Shown piece by piece: positions 17,512-23,640 of a DNA stretch of 23,640 nt. The DNA lies in IMG/VR virus record IMGVR_UViG_3300036791_000138, positions 1 through 23,640 of that record. One strand, 5' to 3'. Under the pieces are notes generated by a model. It ran no database searches and had not been told where the DNA came from. It saw only the letters and a list, made by a program, of their open reading frames with translations. The stretch comes from a virus. The number at the start of each line of letters is the position of its first letter. Within the stretch, counting starts at the first letter, position 1. The position numbers were made by a program, and so were the translations under genes.

Positions 17512-18060
17512 CTAGCCGCTCAGCGTGTCGAGGTACCGGATCGCGGGCTGGCCGGTGATCGGGTTTGTCTGCCCCTCGATGATCTCGAAGCTCTGCAACG
17601 GCTTCTCTGTCTCCCAGCCGAAGCTGAGCGAACGGTCGATCACGTCAACGGTGATGTCGAACCCCAACGGCAGGTCCCACAGCATGCACCCGTTGAGTTG
17701 CCACACCTCGGCCCCGAGCGCATCCGGGTCGTCCAACCACACCTGCATCGAGAACGACCGCATCGAGCCCGCCTGCGTCCCGCGCAGCGCCCGGCGTTGC
17801 GCAAGGCTCTGGGACATGTAGCTGTGGATGTACTTCTCCCAGTGCGTGTCGATCTTCTGGATGTTGAACGTGCCGTCGCGCGTCTCCCGGCCCGGCTTGA
17901 TGCCCATGCGGGTCGCGCCAACGAGCGGGATCTCGACCTTCGCAATCGTGATCGTCGCTACCACGTTCGTTATCTCCGCTCTCACGAAACCGTCCATGAT
18001 CGCGTAGCCGTACATCCCTGAGATGCGATATAGGCCCTCACTTGATCCAACCTCAGCCAT
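17512..18060 (-). CDS. Tail tube protein, XkdM-like (182 aa)
   Basis: ATG at 18060 preceded by AAGGAGGTGA, the strongest ribosome-binding site in the window. The protein shows the order expected for the XkdM/gp19-type tube fold: an N-terminal loop (GLYRISGMYGYAIMDG), strands NVVATITIAKVEIPL, the element GTFNIQKIDTHWEKYI, and SFSMQVWLDDPDALGAEVW, then the closing LPLGFDITVDVI. Its size (~180 aa) is normal for a tube subunit. It follows the sheath and precedes the chaperone and tape measure, as in other contractile tails. Many copies polymerise as hexameric rings to form the inner tube. Confidence 0.9.
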   Translation of the reverse strand: MAEVGSSEGLYRISGMYGYAIMDGFVRAEITNVVATITIAKVEIPLVGATRMGIKPGRETRDGTFNIQKIDTHWEKYIHSYMSQSLAQRRALRGTQAGSMRSFSMQVWLDDPDALGAEVWQLNGCMLWDLPLGFDITVDVIDRSLSFGWETEKPLQSFEIIEGQTNPITGQPAIRYLDTLSG

Positions 18061-18066
18061 AGAAGC

Positions 18067-18076
18067 TCACCTCCTT
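18067..18076 (-). promoter_or_regulatory. Strong ribosome-binding site of the tail tube gene
   Basis: The minus-strand sequence AAGGAGGTGA, nine bases from GGAGG to the ATG at 18060, is an almost complete match to the 3' end of 16S rRNA. It lies in the 22-nt gap after the sheath gene stop. This fits the need for many tube subunits per virion. Confidence 0.85.
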
Positions 18077-18082
18077 CTTAGC

Positions 18083-19567
18083 TCACGTTATGTACACGGT
18101 GTTGTAAATCTGCTCGACCGAGCGGCCGAACGCGATCCCGTACACCACCGCGATGAACTCGTCGTCGTCAGTCGGCGGCGGGATCGGGTCAACACCGACG
18201 GTGAACCCGTCCTGGATGACGCCGAGCCCGGCGCGAGCGTCCATCACCTGGTGCCCGTAGCCGACAACCATCGCTCTGGTCTGGTCGTTGACCTGCAACA
18301 GGCCGATGGCCGAAGCGGTCGCCCAGTCGGTGATGTCCGTCTCGATCCCCTGCATCGTGCGCACGAACTTCGGGTTGCGGTAGATCAGGTACGGCTTGGA
18401 GTCATCGCCGCCAACGTAGGTCGTCAGGCCCTTCTCGACACGGATCGGGGAGGCGGCGTTGGAGTCCATCCCGAACACGACCACGCCACCGTCGAAGCAC
18501 AGCGACACGTCGGAGTCCGAAGGCAGCACCCCGGCGGTCGTGCCCTGCATGCGGGCGAACGTGAGGCTCATCGACTCGCCGCGAGCAGCGAGGATTCCAG
18601 CGATGCGCGGCGCGAGCTGCGAGGTTGAAAGCTCGCCGAGCTGGTCGTCTACCAACGACCCGACGCCCAGGTTGACGATGTTCTCCCCGCCGCCGTCGCC
18701 CGGCAGCCCCGACATTGCGGTGGAGCGGTCGATGGCGGAGGTTGCGGTGTCGGTCAGGTCGCCGCCGACCACGGTCATAAACCGCTTGCCGGTGGTGTTC
18801 AGCGACTGGCTCCACGTCTGCACTGACGCCAGGATCGAGGAGTCCGTCAGGTCGAACGGGGCGAACAGCGAGAAGCGCGCGGCGCTCAGCGCGTCGAGCG
18901 TGTCCATCCAGTCGGCGGGCAGCAGCGTCGCGCCGTCGTCACCACCGGCGAACGGCTGGATCTGGCTAGGGGTCGTGGTGTCCAGCGCGGTGCCGTCTGT
19001 CGTCACCTCGGCCGTGACCCACTTCGAGGTCTGGTTGATCTGATCGACCATCGTCTGGATCGGCGTGGTGCCCGAAGCGTCGGCGGTGTGCTGTTCGATG
19101 ATCGTGCCGTTCAGGGTGATCAGCACGTCGGTGCTCGTGATCACGCTGGAGACGCGCACCCGCACCCCGAGGTTGTCGCTGTAGGACCCGTCGTACAGCG
19201 CCGTCAGCTTCATCGCAGCAGCCGAAGACGAGTTGTCGAGGTCGATGGTGCCCGCTGCGGCAGACGCCCCGATCATCCGGTAGGCGAGAACCTCGCCAGC
19301 GCCACCGCGACCGCCGACACCCTCACCCTTGAAGCACTGCATCACCGCCGCGTAGCCGGGGGTATCGGTGGACGGCCCGAACTTCGATTGGAAGTCCCCG
19401 AGCGACAGGCACGGAACGATCTGCTCGGTCGGACCCCAGTCGTGGATGATGGCCAGCGCCACGACCGAGCCGATGTTCGGCGGGATCGTGGTGGTCGGCT
19501 GCGCCTCCCAGTTGAAGTACGCGCCTGGCCTGACCGGCCGCGCGTCCTTGGAGAACGAACCAGGCAT
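18083..19567 (-). CDS. Contractile tail sheath protein (494 aa)
   Basis: ATG at 19567, three bases after the stop of the small upstream gene, with GGGGGAG as ribosome-binding site. The opening MPGSFSKDARPVRPGAYFN and the PTTTIPPNIGSVVALAI strand are typical of sheath N-termini. IVPCLSLGDFQSKFG follows. The protease-resistant middle contains PFAGGDDGA and LFAPFDLTDSSILAS. The C-terminal polymerising domain runs from YRNPKFVRTMQGIETDITDW through to DDDEFIAVVYGIAFGRSVEQ. Length is within the normal sheath range. The gene marks the virus as having a contractile (myovirus-type) tail. A phage-tail-like bacteriocin is less likely because capsid and head connector genes lie in the same operon. Confidence 0.95.
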   Translation of the reverse strand: MPGSFSKDARPVRPGAYFNWEAQPTTTIPPNIGSVVALAIIHDWGPTEQIVPCLSLGDFQSKFGPSTDTPGYAAVMQCFKGEGVGGRGGAGEVLAYRMIGASAAAGTIDLDNSSSAAAMKLTALYDGSYSDNLGVRVRVSSVITSTDVLITLNGTIIEQHTADASGTTPIQTMVDQINQTSKWVTAEVTTDGTALDTTTPSQIQPFAGGDDGATLLPADWMDTLDALSAARFSLFAPFDLTDSSILASVQTWSQSLNTTGKRFMTVVGGDLTDTATSAIDRSTAMSGLPGDGGGENIVNLGVGSLVDDQLGELSTSQLAPRIAGILAARGESMSLTFARMQGTTAGVLPSDSDVSLCFDGGVVVFGMDSNAASPIRVEKGLTTYVGGDDSKPYLIYRNPKFVRTMQGIETDITDWATASAIGLLQVNDQTRAMVVGYGHQVMDARAGLGVIQDGFTVGVDPIPPPTDDDEFIAVVYGIAFGRSVEQIYNTVYIT

Positions 19568-19570
19568 CCG

Positions 19571-19852
19571 TTACTCCCCCTTATCCAGTGGCGTCGTGCG
19601 CCACTTCTCGATCTCGGCCTTGGCCGCGTCCACGCTCATCATCTCGTCGGGCTCGTGCTCGCGTAGCGCGCCCTTTGCTGTCCACGACGAGCACCCGAGG
19701 TACGCGGTCGCGCCCTCGATCAACTGGCTGACCGGCATGTCAGGCAGGCTCGGTGCGTCCGTCTCAGCCGCCTTGGTGGTCTGCTCCTGCTTGCTCTTGC
19801 TACTGCGCGCTGACGTGTGCGCAGCTTCCGGCTCTGGTGATTCCGTTGACAC
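19571..19852 (-). CDS. Small protein of unknown function upstream of the sheath (93 aa)
   Basis: GTG at 19852 with a good AGAGAGGAG site eight bases upstream. Residues 1-35 are disordered and rich in Ser, Glu, Lys and Thr. A compact part follows: MPVSQLIEGATAYLGCSSWT, then REHEPDEMMSVDAAKAEIEKW, which looks like a small helical domain. It lies between the probable tail terminator gene and the sheath gene. I do not recognise the family. The 59-nt gap before it holds a small hairpin (CTGTG-GGGTT-CACAG) just upstream of its ribosome-binding site. Confidence 0.8.
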   Translation of the reverse strand: MSTESPEPEAAHTSARSSKSKQEQTTKAAETDAPSLPDMPVSQLIEGATAYLGCSSWTAKGALREHEPDEMMSVDAAKAEIEKWRTTPLDKGE

Positions 19853-19911
19853 CTCGTGTGCTCCTCTCTGTGAACCCCACAGGGCGGGCTGGAGCCGATA
19901 CTAAGCCGCGC

Positions 19912-20496
19912 TCAGTCGCCGCTCACAGATGAATCTTCACGGACTCGCACGCTCTCCAGGATCGGGGAGTCGGGGATCGTCTCAGCGACCCGCCGCCACG
20001 CCAGCCGCACGTCGCACATCACAGCCCACAGCGTGTCCTCGTCCGGGTCCACGAACGGCTGGGTGGAGAGGTCATTGACGCGCATGAACGCCCTCGGGTA
20101 CCACACGCCCTGGTCCCAGTTCTTCGTGTGGTAGTAGTTGTACAGCGGCACGCGCATCGCCCGGCCGTTCTCGACGCCGACGCGGAACGCGCGGTACAGG
20201 CAGTTCTCGACCCGCTGCGCTTTCAGCAGCGCCTCGTCCGGGTTACGCCCCTGCTCCGGGTAGGCGGCGACCACGAACGGCTGCACCATGTCCGCGACCC
20301 ACCGCCCGCCGGTCAGCGGGTACGTTGTCCCGGCAACCTGCCAGACGCGAGCGAACGGCCTCGCGAACGCTCCCTCCTCGCGGGAGATCCGCACTTCCCA
20401 GTCGTCGCCGAGCGCGACGGCGACGTAGCGCTTGACGCTACGCAGCGCGTCCTGGTGCGCCCGGCCCGAGTCAAGCGGTGGTGTCGTGGTGCTCAA
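19912..20496 (-). CDS. Probable tail terminator / tail completion protein (194 aa)
   Basis: The frame opens further upstream, but that part overlaps the gp10-like gene and reads as shadow. I place the start at TTG 20496, overlapping the previous stop as TTGA, giving MSTTTPPLDSGRAHQDALRS. No clear ribosome-binding site is seen, so coupling is likely. The rest has mixed strands: VAVALGDDWEVRISREEGAF, ARPFARVWQVAG, VADMVQPFVVAAYP, and a C-terminal LWAVMCDVRLAWRR strand. This N-helix followed by a beta-sheet of two or three strands is compatible with lambda gpU/T4 gp15-like terminators, and the position just before the sheath gene supports that role. The function is inferred mainly from gene order. 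Confidence 0.7.
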   Translation of the reverse strand: MSTTTPPLDSGRAHQDALRSVKRYVAVALGDDWEVRISREEGAFARPFARVWQVAGTTYPLTGGRWVADMVQPFVVAAYPEQGRNPDEALLKAQRVENCLYRAFRVGVENGRAMRVPLYNYYHTKNWDQGVWYPRAFMRVNDLSTQPFVDPDEDTLWAVMCDVRLAWRRVAETIPDSPILESVRVREDSSVSGD

Positions 20497-21074
20497 TGCG
20501 AGCGTGCTTGCGCGCTGACCGCAAGCGCCTCCATCTCGGTCTTGAACAGTTGCAGGTCGCCGTCCATGATCGTGCCCAGCTCCGATTCGGTCTTCGCTGC
20601 GCCGTACTCGATCATGTGCGCCGGGGGGCTGCCGGGATGCCACACGTAGCGTGCGTATGCTCTGCGCCCGCTCACTGGGTCACGCCATGAGAGAAGCTGA
20701 TTCGGGGGGATCGGTTCGATCAGGTACTTGCGGTGCTCGGGCCCCCACAGGCCGGTGCCGTAGTTGACGTACGGCGCGTAGTCCACCTCGGTGCGCACGT
20801 GGGTTTCGTAGCGGTTGCCGATGTTCTCGGTCGGGGTGCGAAGCCAGCTTTCGCGCAGCACCCCGGTGCGAACCGGCGTGTTCTCTCTGATCCGTTCGTG
20901 CAGCCTGTTGCCGCCGGTGTTGGCCATCCGCTTGGCGGCGCGCTCCGCCGGAGTGGAGTCGAACAGGTCCGAGAGGTTCGGCCCGATGTACTTCGTGATG
21001 AACCTGACCTGGTCGGCTACGGCTCGGCCCTCTCGAACTGGTGCTCCTCGACTCTGGTGACGTTCGCCATCCAC
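20493..21074 (-). CDS. HK97-gp10-like head-tail connector protein (193 aa; start uncertain)
   Basis: The conserved body includes NLSDLFDSTPAERAAKRMAN, TPVRTGVLRESWLRTP, TEVDYAPYVNYGTG and a C-terminal helix. The pattern tPvrTG-L--S followed by Y-APYVNYGTG is the hallmark of the HK97 gp10/minor head-tail family, which sits at the neck. The start is not clear. The body lacks an ATG before the middle of the protein. The nearest acceptable start is GTG at 21074, inside the upstream gene (58-nt overlap), preceded by a purine-rich AAGAAGAAG run. An ATC or other rare start nearer 21005 cannot be excluded. The gene after it begins in its stop codon. Confidence 0.78.
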   Translation of the reverse strand: MDGERHQSRGAPVREGRAVADQVRFITKYIGPNLSDLFDSTPAERAAKRMANTGGNRLHERIRENTPVRTGVLRESWLRTPTENIGNRYETHVRTEVDYAPYVNYGTGLWGPEHRKYLIEPIPPNQLLSWRDPVSGRRAYARYVWHPGSPPAHMIEYGAAKTESELGTIMDGDLQLFKTEMEALAVSAQARSH

Positions 21075-21415
21075 CCGAGCATCTTCTTCTTCTTGCGGAT
21101 CGGTTCGCCGTCGGACGTGATCTCGAAGATCGCGCGGCCCAGCTCGCTGGAGTTGACCTCCAGCCGGTCGCTGCCGTTGATCGCGAGCGTGTTGCCGTCC
21201 TGGTCGCGCAGCCCGCACATGATCGTGCCGGTGCGCGGCACCCGGCGGCGACCGCCCTGCGTGTCGTCAGCTTCCGGCGCGGCGTTGTAGACGAAGCGGC
21301 ATTTGAACCACGGGTCGTGCAACGTCTCGAACTGGGTGGTGCCCTCCACCCGCACTGGTGTTGGGGTTCGCACGACCCGCCGCGCACGGTCCACGAGACA
21401 CCCCTGGAACGACAC
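21017..21415 (-). CDS. Probable head closure / head-tail connector protein (132 aa)
   Basis: GTG at 21415, two bases after the adaptor gene's stop. The protein opens MSFQGCLVDRARRVVR and is beta-rich: FETLHDPWFKCRFVYN, PRTGTIMCGLRDQDGNTLAI, then RLEVNSSELGRAIFEI. A Lys-rich turn (IRKKKKML) precedes a final strand. Size and place (after the adaptor, before the gp10-like protein) match head-closure or stopper proteins of the SPP1 gp16/HK97 class, which are small barrels. I do not see a decisive motif, so the role rests on gene order. Its 3' end overlaps the next gene if that gene starts at 21074. Confidence 0.75.
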   Translation of the reverse strand: MSFQGCLVDRARRVVRTPTPVRVEGTTQFETLHDPWFKCRFVYNAAPEADDTQGGRRRVPRTGTIMCGLRDQDGNTLAINGSDRLEVNSSELGRAIFEITSDGEPIRKKKKMLGWMANVTRVEEHQFERAEP

Positions 21416-21417
21416 AG

Positions 21418-22002
21418 CTACGCGCCCCAGGTGTTCGCGTCATAGGCTCCTCTGGCCATGCCGACCCCGAAGCTGTACGGGTACAGCCCGTCGTAGTTCG
21501 CCCAGTCCGCCTCGGTGACCTCGAACGCGACAGCCCCGGTGCCCTGGATGACGTAGCGCCAGTATTCCTGCATGTCGGGCGTCATCAGCAGCCACATGTC
21601 CATGTTCAGCGCGGCGTTCGGGTTGATGTCCGGGATGCCGGTCGTCGCGCCCGTGTAGCGCAGACGGCCGGGCTCCTTGCGCGTCTCGGAGTAGTTGCCT
21701 GCGGTGAAGCTCTGGATCGCGTCGTCGTTGAGCGTGTCCACGTAGTCCTCTTGGGACTGCATCGCTTCCTGCTCGACTCGTAGCTGCACCGCGTCCTGGG
21801 CGATGGTCACCAGGTTCGGCGGCATCGTGTCGTCAATCGGCCGTCCCGTGATCGCCTGGAGGTAGCCGCACGCACGGGCAATCATCCGCCCCAGATCAAC
21901 GTCGGTGTACGGGTTGTCGAGCCCGGCGAAGTTCACCCGGCTCCACGACGTGATGTCCGCCACCGTGGGCGGCAACACCGAGGGAGGCGCTATGACGCCC
22001 AA
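21418..22002 (-). CDS. Head-tail adaptor protein (connector, gp6-like), 194 aa
   Basis: Begins TTG at 22002, six bases after the previous gene's TAG and in the same frame, with GAGTAGGG upstream. The N-terminal half is helical: DVDLGRMIARACGYLQAITG, then NLVTIAQDAVQLRVEQEAMQ, the layout of HK97 gp6/SPP1 gp15-type adaptors (an early DIxxR-like helix pair with a middle long helix). The C-terminal half, with NPNAALNMDMWLLMTP and a final YPYSFGVGMARGAY, is unusually long for that family. It is the first connector gene after the capsid region, which is where adaptors are found. Suggested role: the ring under the portal. Confidence 0.75.
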   Translation of the reverse strand: MGVIAPPSVLPPTVADITSWSRVNFAGLDNPYTDVDLGRMIARACGYLQAITGRPIDDTMPPNLVTIAQDAVQLRVEQEAMQSQEDYVDTLNDDAIQSFTAGNYSETRKEPGRLRYTGATTGIPDINPNAALNMDMWLLMTPDMQEYWRYVIQGTGAVAFEVTEADWANYDGLYPYSFGVGMARGAYDANTWGA

Positions 22003-22008
22003 CGGGCC

Positions 22009-22449
22009 CTACTCGCTGCTGGAAGAAGCCGCTGCGGTGGTGCGCCGCGACGAGCTGCGCGAGGTCGTCTTCTCGGCTTCCTCGTCCGTCTCGTCCTGGC
22101 CCCGGCCCGCTGTGCGAGTCAGGCGCTCGGCAGCCTTCTCCTTGCCCTTCACCACATGAGCGGTCTTGTGGATCTCGCCGTCCTCGTCCTCGGACACGAC
22201 GACCACGAACGGGCCACGAACGGCGTAGTCAAGGACCGTCGCCTCCGCGTCATCGAGGTAGCTCTGCGCCTCGTCCTCGTCCATCTCGTCGGTCGCTTCC
22301 TGGTTCAGCGGCCGGTTGCTCGCAGCGCGAAGCTCCTGGGTGAAGCGCTCCTGGTTGTCCGCGATCATCTGCTCCGCGTTCGGCGCGAATCCGGTGCGGG
22401 CCTCAAGCTCCTGACCCGCTGCTTCTGCGTCTGACCCTCTGGGACTCAT
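22009..22449 (-). CDS. Small acidic protein downstream of the capsid gene (146 aa)
   Basis: Two in-frame ATGs exist. The one at 22449 has GGAGG five bases upstream, while the one at 22461 has none, so I use 22449 (MSPRGSDAEAAGQELEARTG). The middle is Asp/Glu-rich (ATDEMDEDEAQSYLDDAEA). A short beta stretch, YAVRGPFVVVVSEDEDGEIH, follows, and the C-terminus is a Ser/Arg/Thr run (SRSSSRRTTAAASSSS). I do not recognise the family. Its place between major capsid protein and adaptor suits a minor head or decoration-type protein, but that is only positional. It is separated from the capsid gene by a structured gap. Confidence 0.8.
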   Translation of the reverse strand: MSPRGSDAEAAGQELEARTGFAPNAEQMIADNQERFTQELRAASNRPLNQEATDEMDEDEAQSYLDDAEATVLDYAVRGPFVVVVSEDEDGEIHKTAHVVKGKEKAAERLTRTAGRGQDETDEEAEKTTSRSSSRRTTAAASSSSE

Positions 22450-22465
22450 TGCCGCCTCCATTTCG

Positions 22466-22573
22466 GGGATACCGCCTGAAGGCTACCCTCGGCCGATGCC
22501 AAGATCACAAACGAGCCATCGTGCCCTGCAAGCGGCAGCTCGCCGCCTGCTAGGGCACTCCAGCCGGTATCCG
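22466..22573 (-). repeat. Inverted repeat enclosing the hairpin
   Basis: The gap has matching arms at 22466-22478 (GGGATACCGCCTG on the plus strand) and 22561-22573 (CAGCCGGTATCCG). The arms complement at 11 of 13 positions with an 8-bp perfect core, GGATACCG/CGGTATCC. They sit on either side of the central hairpin, so the whole capsid-downstream gap could fold as one structure. The ribosome-binding site of the next gene (GGAGG at 22454-22458) lies just outside it. Confidence 0.6.
22521..22558 (-). terminator. Strong hairpin after the capsid gene (partial terminator or RNA-processing/stability element)
   Basis: On the minus strand GTGCCCT-A-GCAGGCGGC pairs with GCCGCTTGC-AGGGCAC around the loop GAGCT. 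That makes a 16-bp stem with one bulged A and one G-U pair. It lies 25 nt past the capsid stop codon. No clean U-run follows (next bases GATGGCTCGTTTGTG), so full intrinsic termination is doubtful. It may instead reduce read-through or protect the capsid mRNA's 3' end. Confidence 0.7.
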
Positions 22574-22583
22574 TTGCGTGCGC

Positions 22584-23639
22584 TTAGGGAACGATTGAGC
22601 GGTACGCGCCGCGCGGGTCGATCACCCCGACGCCATAGTCCGACCGGACCTTGAAGTCCACCGAATCCAGCTCGAACTGGTAAGGGTCGGTTCCTGAACC
22701 GAGCGCCATCCTGACCATCGGATCGCGCAACATCACCTGAGGCTCTGCTTGACCGTTCAGGAAGCCCACAGCGAACCCTGGCACATCGTTCGGGTCAGCG
22801 AACAGATACCAGTCATTGGCGTCGTGGAACCACGGGTCACGCAGCACCCCGTCGGCCGGGAGGATGCCCGCGAGCGGGTTGATCGTGCCCTTGTCCATCA
22901 CTGCCGAGCCCACGCCGGGCGCTCCCGCCCATTGGACGTTCGTGCCGGTCTGGGTGGAGTTCAGGATGCGCTGGGCGATCATCTGCATCCGCGCGTTCTT
23001 GACGACCAGCACCGACGGGGTGACGACAATCTGGTTGCCGTCGTCGTCAATCTGGCCTTCCATGAACGCGAGCGCGTCCGCGAGCGAGTCTTCCGCGAGC
23101 GGGGTGACGACCTGGTTGCCACGGGTCGTTGAGTAGAACGGCTGGCCGTCCGGCGCGTTGCCGGGGTTCTCGATCATCGCGATCACGGTCTGGAGAATGA
23201 ACACCCCGGCGGCGTAGCCCATGTCGGCCGGGTTGCGGTTCAGTAGCTCGTTCGAGTCGTCGTTGATGATTGCCTGGCGGGTGATCTGGTAGACGCCGCC
23301 GTACGTGTCCACCGACAGGGTGGCCGGTGGGCGCTCGGTGCGCTTCATCCCTGGGTAGTTGCCGTGGTCACCCACGTACCCGATCCCGAGCAGGCCGTTC
23401 AGGCCACGCAGCCGCCGCTGGCGGAAGTCGGGGGCGTTCTCCTGCCGGGTGTACCGCTGGTACTGCGCCTGCGCGCGGCTGTAGCCAGTCCACATCGACT
23501 GGCGTACCGGCCCGAACAGGAACGACGCGAAGTCAGCCTTCGAGTCCGCCTCCTGCAAGATCCGCTCGTCGCGCCACTCCTTGTACGCCTCCAGCAGGCG
23601 GATCGGCCTGCCGAACTCACCGTATGGGTTGCCGTTCAT
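22584..23639 (-). CDS. Major capsid protein, Mu gpT-like / HK97-fold (351 aa visible; start may lie beyond the window)
   Basis: The frame reaches the right edge; ATG at 23639 (MNGNPYGEFGRPIRLLEAY) is possible, but an upstream start cannot be excluded. Capsid features run in order: an N-terminal helical arm, a central YGGVYQITRQAIINDDSNEL, a loop DGQPFYSTTRGNQVV, and the long spine helix (LADALAFMEGQIDDDGN). VVTPSVLVVKNARMQMIAQ follows, then NDWYLFADPNDVPGFAVGFL. The end is DFKVRSDYGVGVIDPRGAYR. The pairing of a Pxx-FSTxxGN loop, VxPxxLVV and a final D-G-xxIDxRG strand is typical of gpT-like major head subunits. It would be the most abundant virion protein, and TAA at 22584 is followed by a strong hairpin. 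Confidence 0.9.
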   Translation of the reverse strand: MNGNPYGEFGRPIRLLEAYKEWRDERILQEADSKADFASFLFGPVRQSMWTGYSRAQAQYQRYTRQENAPDFRQRRLRGLNGLLGIGYVGDHGNYPGMKRTERPPATLSVDTYGGVYQITRQAIINDDSNELLNRNPADMGYAAGVFILQTVIAMIENPGNAPDGQPFYSTTRGNQVVTPLAEDSLADALAFMEGQIDDDGNQIVVTPSVLVVKNARMQMIAQRILNSTQTGTNVQWAGAPGVGSAVMDKGTINPLAGILPADGVLRDPWFHDANDWYLFADPNDVPGFAVGFLNGQAEPQVMLRDPMVRMALGSGTDPYQFELDSVDFKVRSDYGVGVIDPRGAYRSIVP

Positions 23640-23640
23640 C

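Noticed and set aside
18083-19567. Phage-tail-like bacteriocin cluster instead of a phage
   Set aside because: A major capsid gene and several head-tail connector genes lie in the same operon upstream of the sheath, which points to a complete virion.

Overview
The window is a block of virion-structure genes from a tailed phage (or prophage) with a contractile tail. Every gene I can support lies on the minus strand, so transcription runs from right (23640) to left (1). The high GC content, frequent GTG/TTG starts and peptidoglycan-hydrolase domains in the tape measure suggest an actinobacterial or other high-GC, thick-walled host. That host call is inference; nothing here identifies the species. 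There is no integrase, repressor, terminase, portal, tRNA or host gene, so lifestyle cannot be judged.

In transcription order: a major capsid protein of the Mu gpT-like/HK97-fold type (cut at or near the right edge) is followed by a ~120-nt structured intergenic stretch with a strong hairpin. Next come a small acidic protein and four connector genes (adaptor-like, probable head closure, HK97-gp10-like, probable tail terminator). A small disordered protein, the tail sheath and the XkdM-like tail tube follow. A LAGLIDADG homing endonuclease gene sits between the tube gene and a small conserved-looking 68-aa gene. The endonuclease begins with the same seven residues as that 68-aa gene, but in different codons.

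The tail assembly chaperone is an XkdN-like protein ending on a textbook A_AAA_AAC slippery heptamer. A -1 shift extends it by 86 residues. The 1614-aa tape measure carries two candidate cell-wall hydrolase domains near its C-terminus: a tail-lysozyme-like domain and an NlpC/P60-like cysteine peptidase. It is followed by a LysM-bearing baseplate protein, a baseplate hub (gpD/XkdQ-like) and a 122-aa protein that looks like a diverged RlpA-type double-psi beta-barrel.

The left third (1..7834) is a tandem set of three very modular fibre genes. The first fuses a baseplate OB-fold-like N-terminus to collagen-like Gly-Pro-Thr repeats, C1q-like modules and a tail-collar domain. The second and third are built from the same collagen, C1q and PDGTV-type modules. 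Six C1q-like modules are visible in total, the last cut by the left edge.

The genes are tightly packed, with many TGATG, ATGA and GTGA overlaps, as expected of one late operon with translational coupling. The only gaps of note are the ~130 nt after the capsid gene and ~60 nt before the small gene upstream of the sheath.
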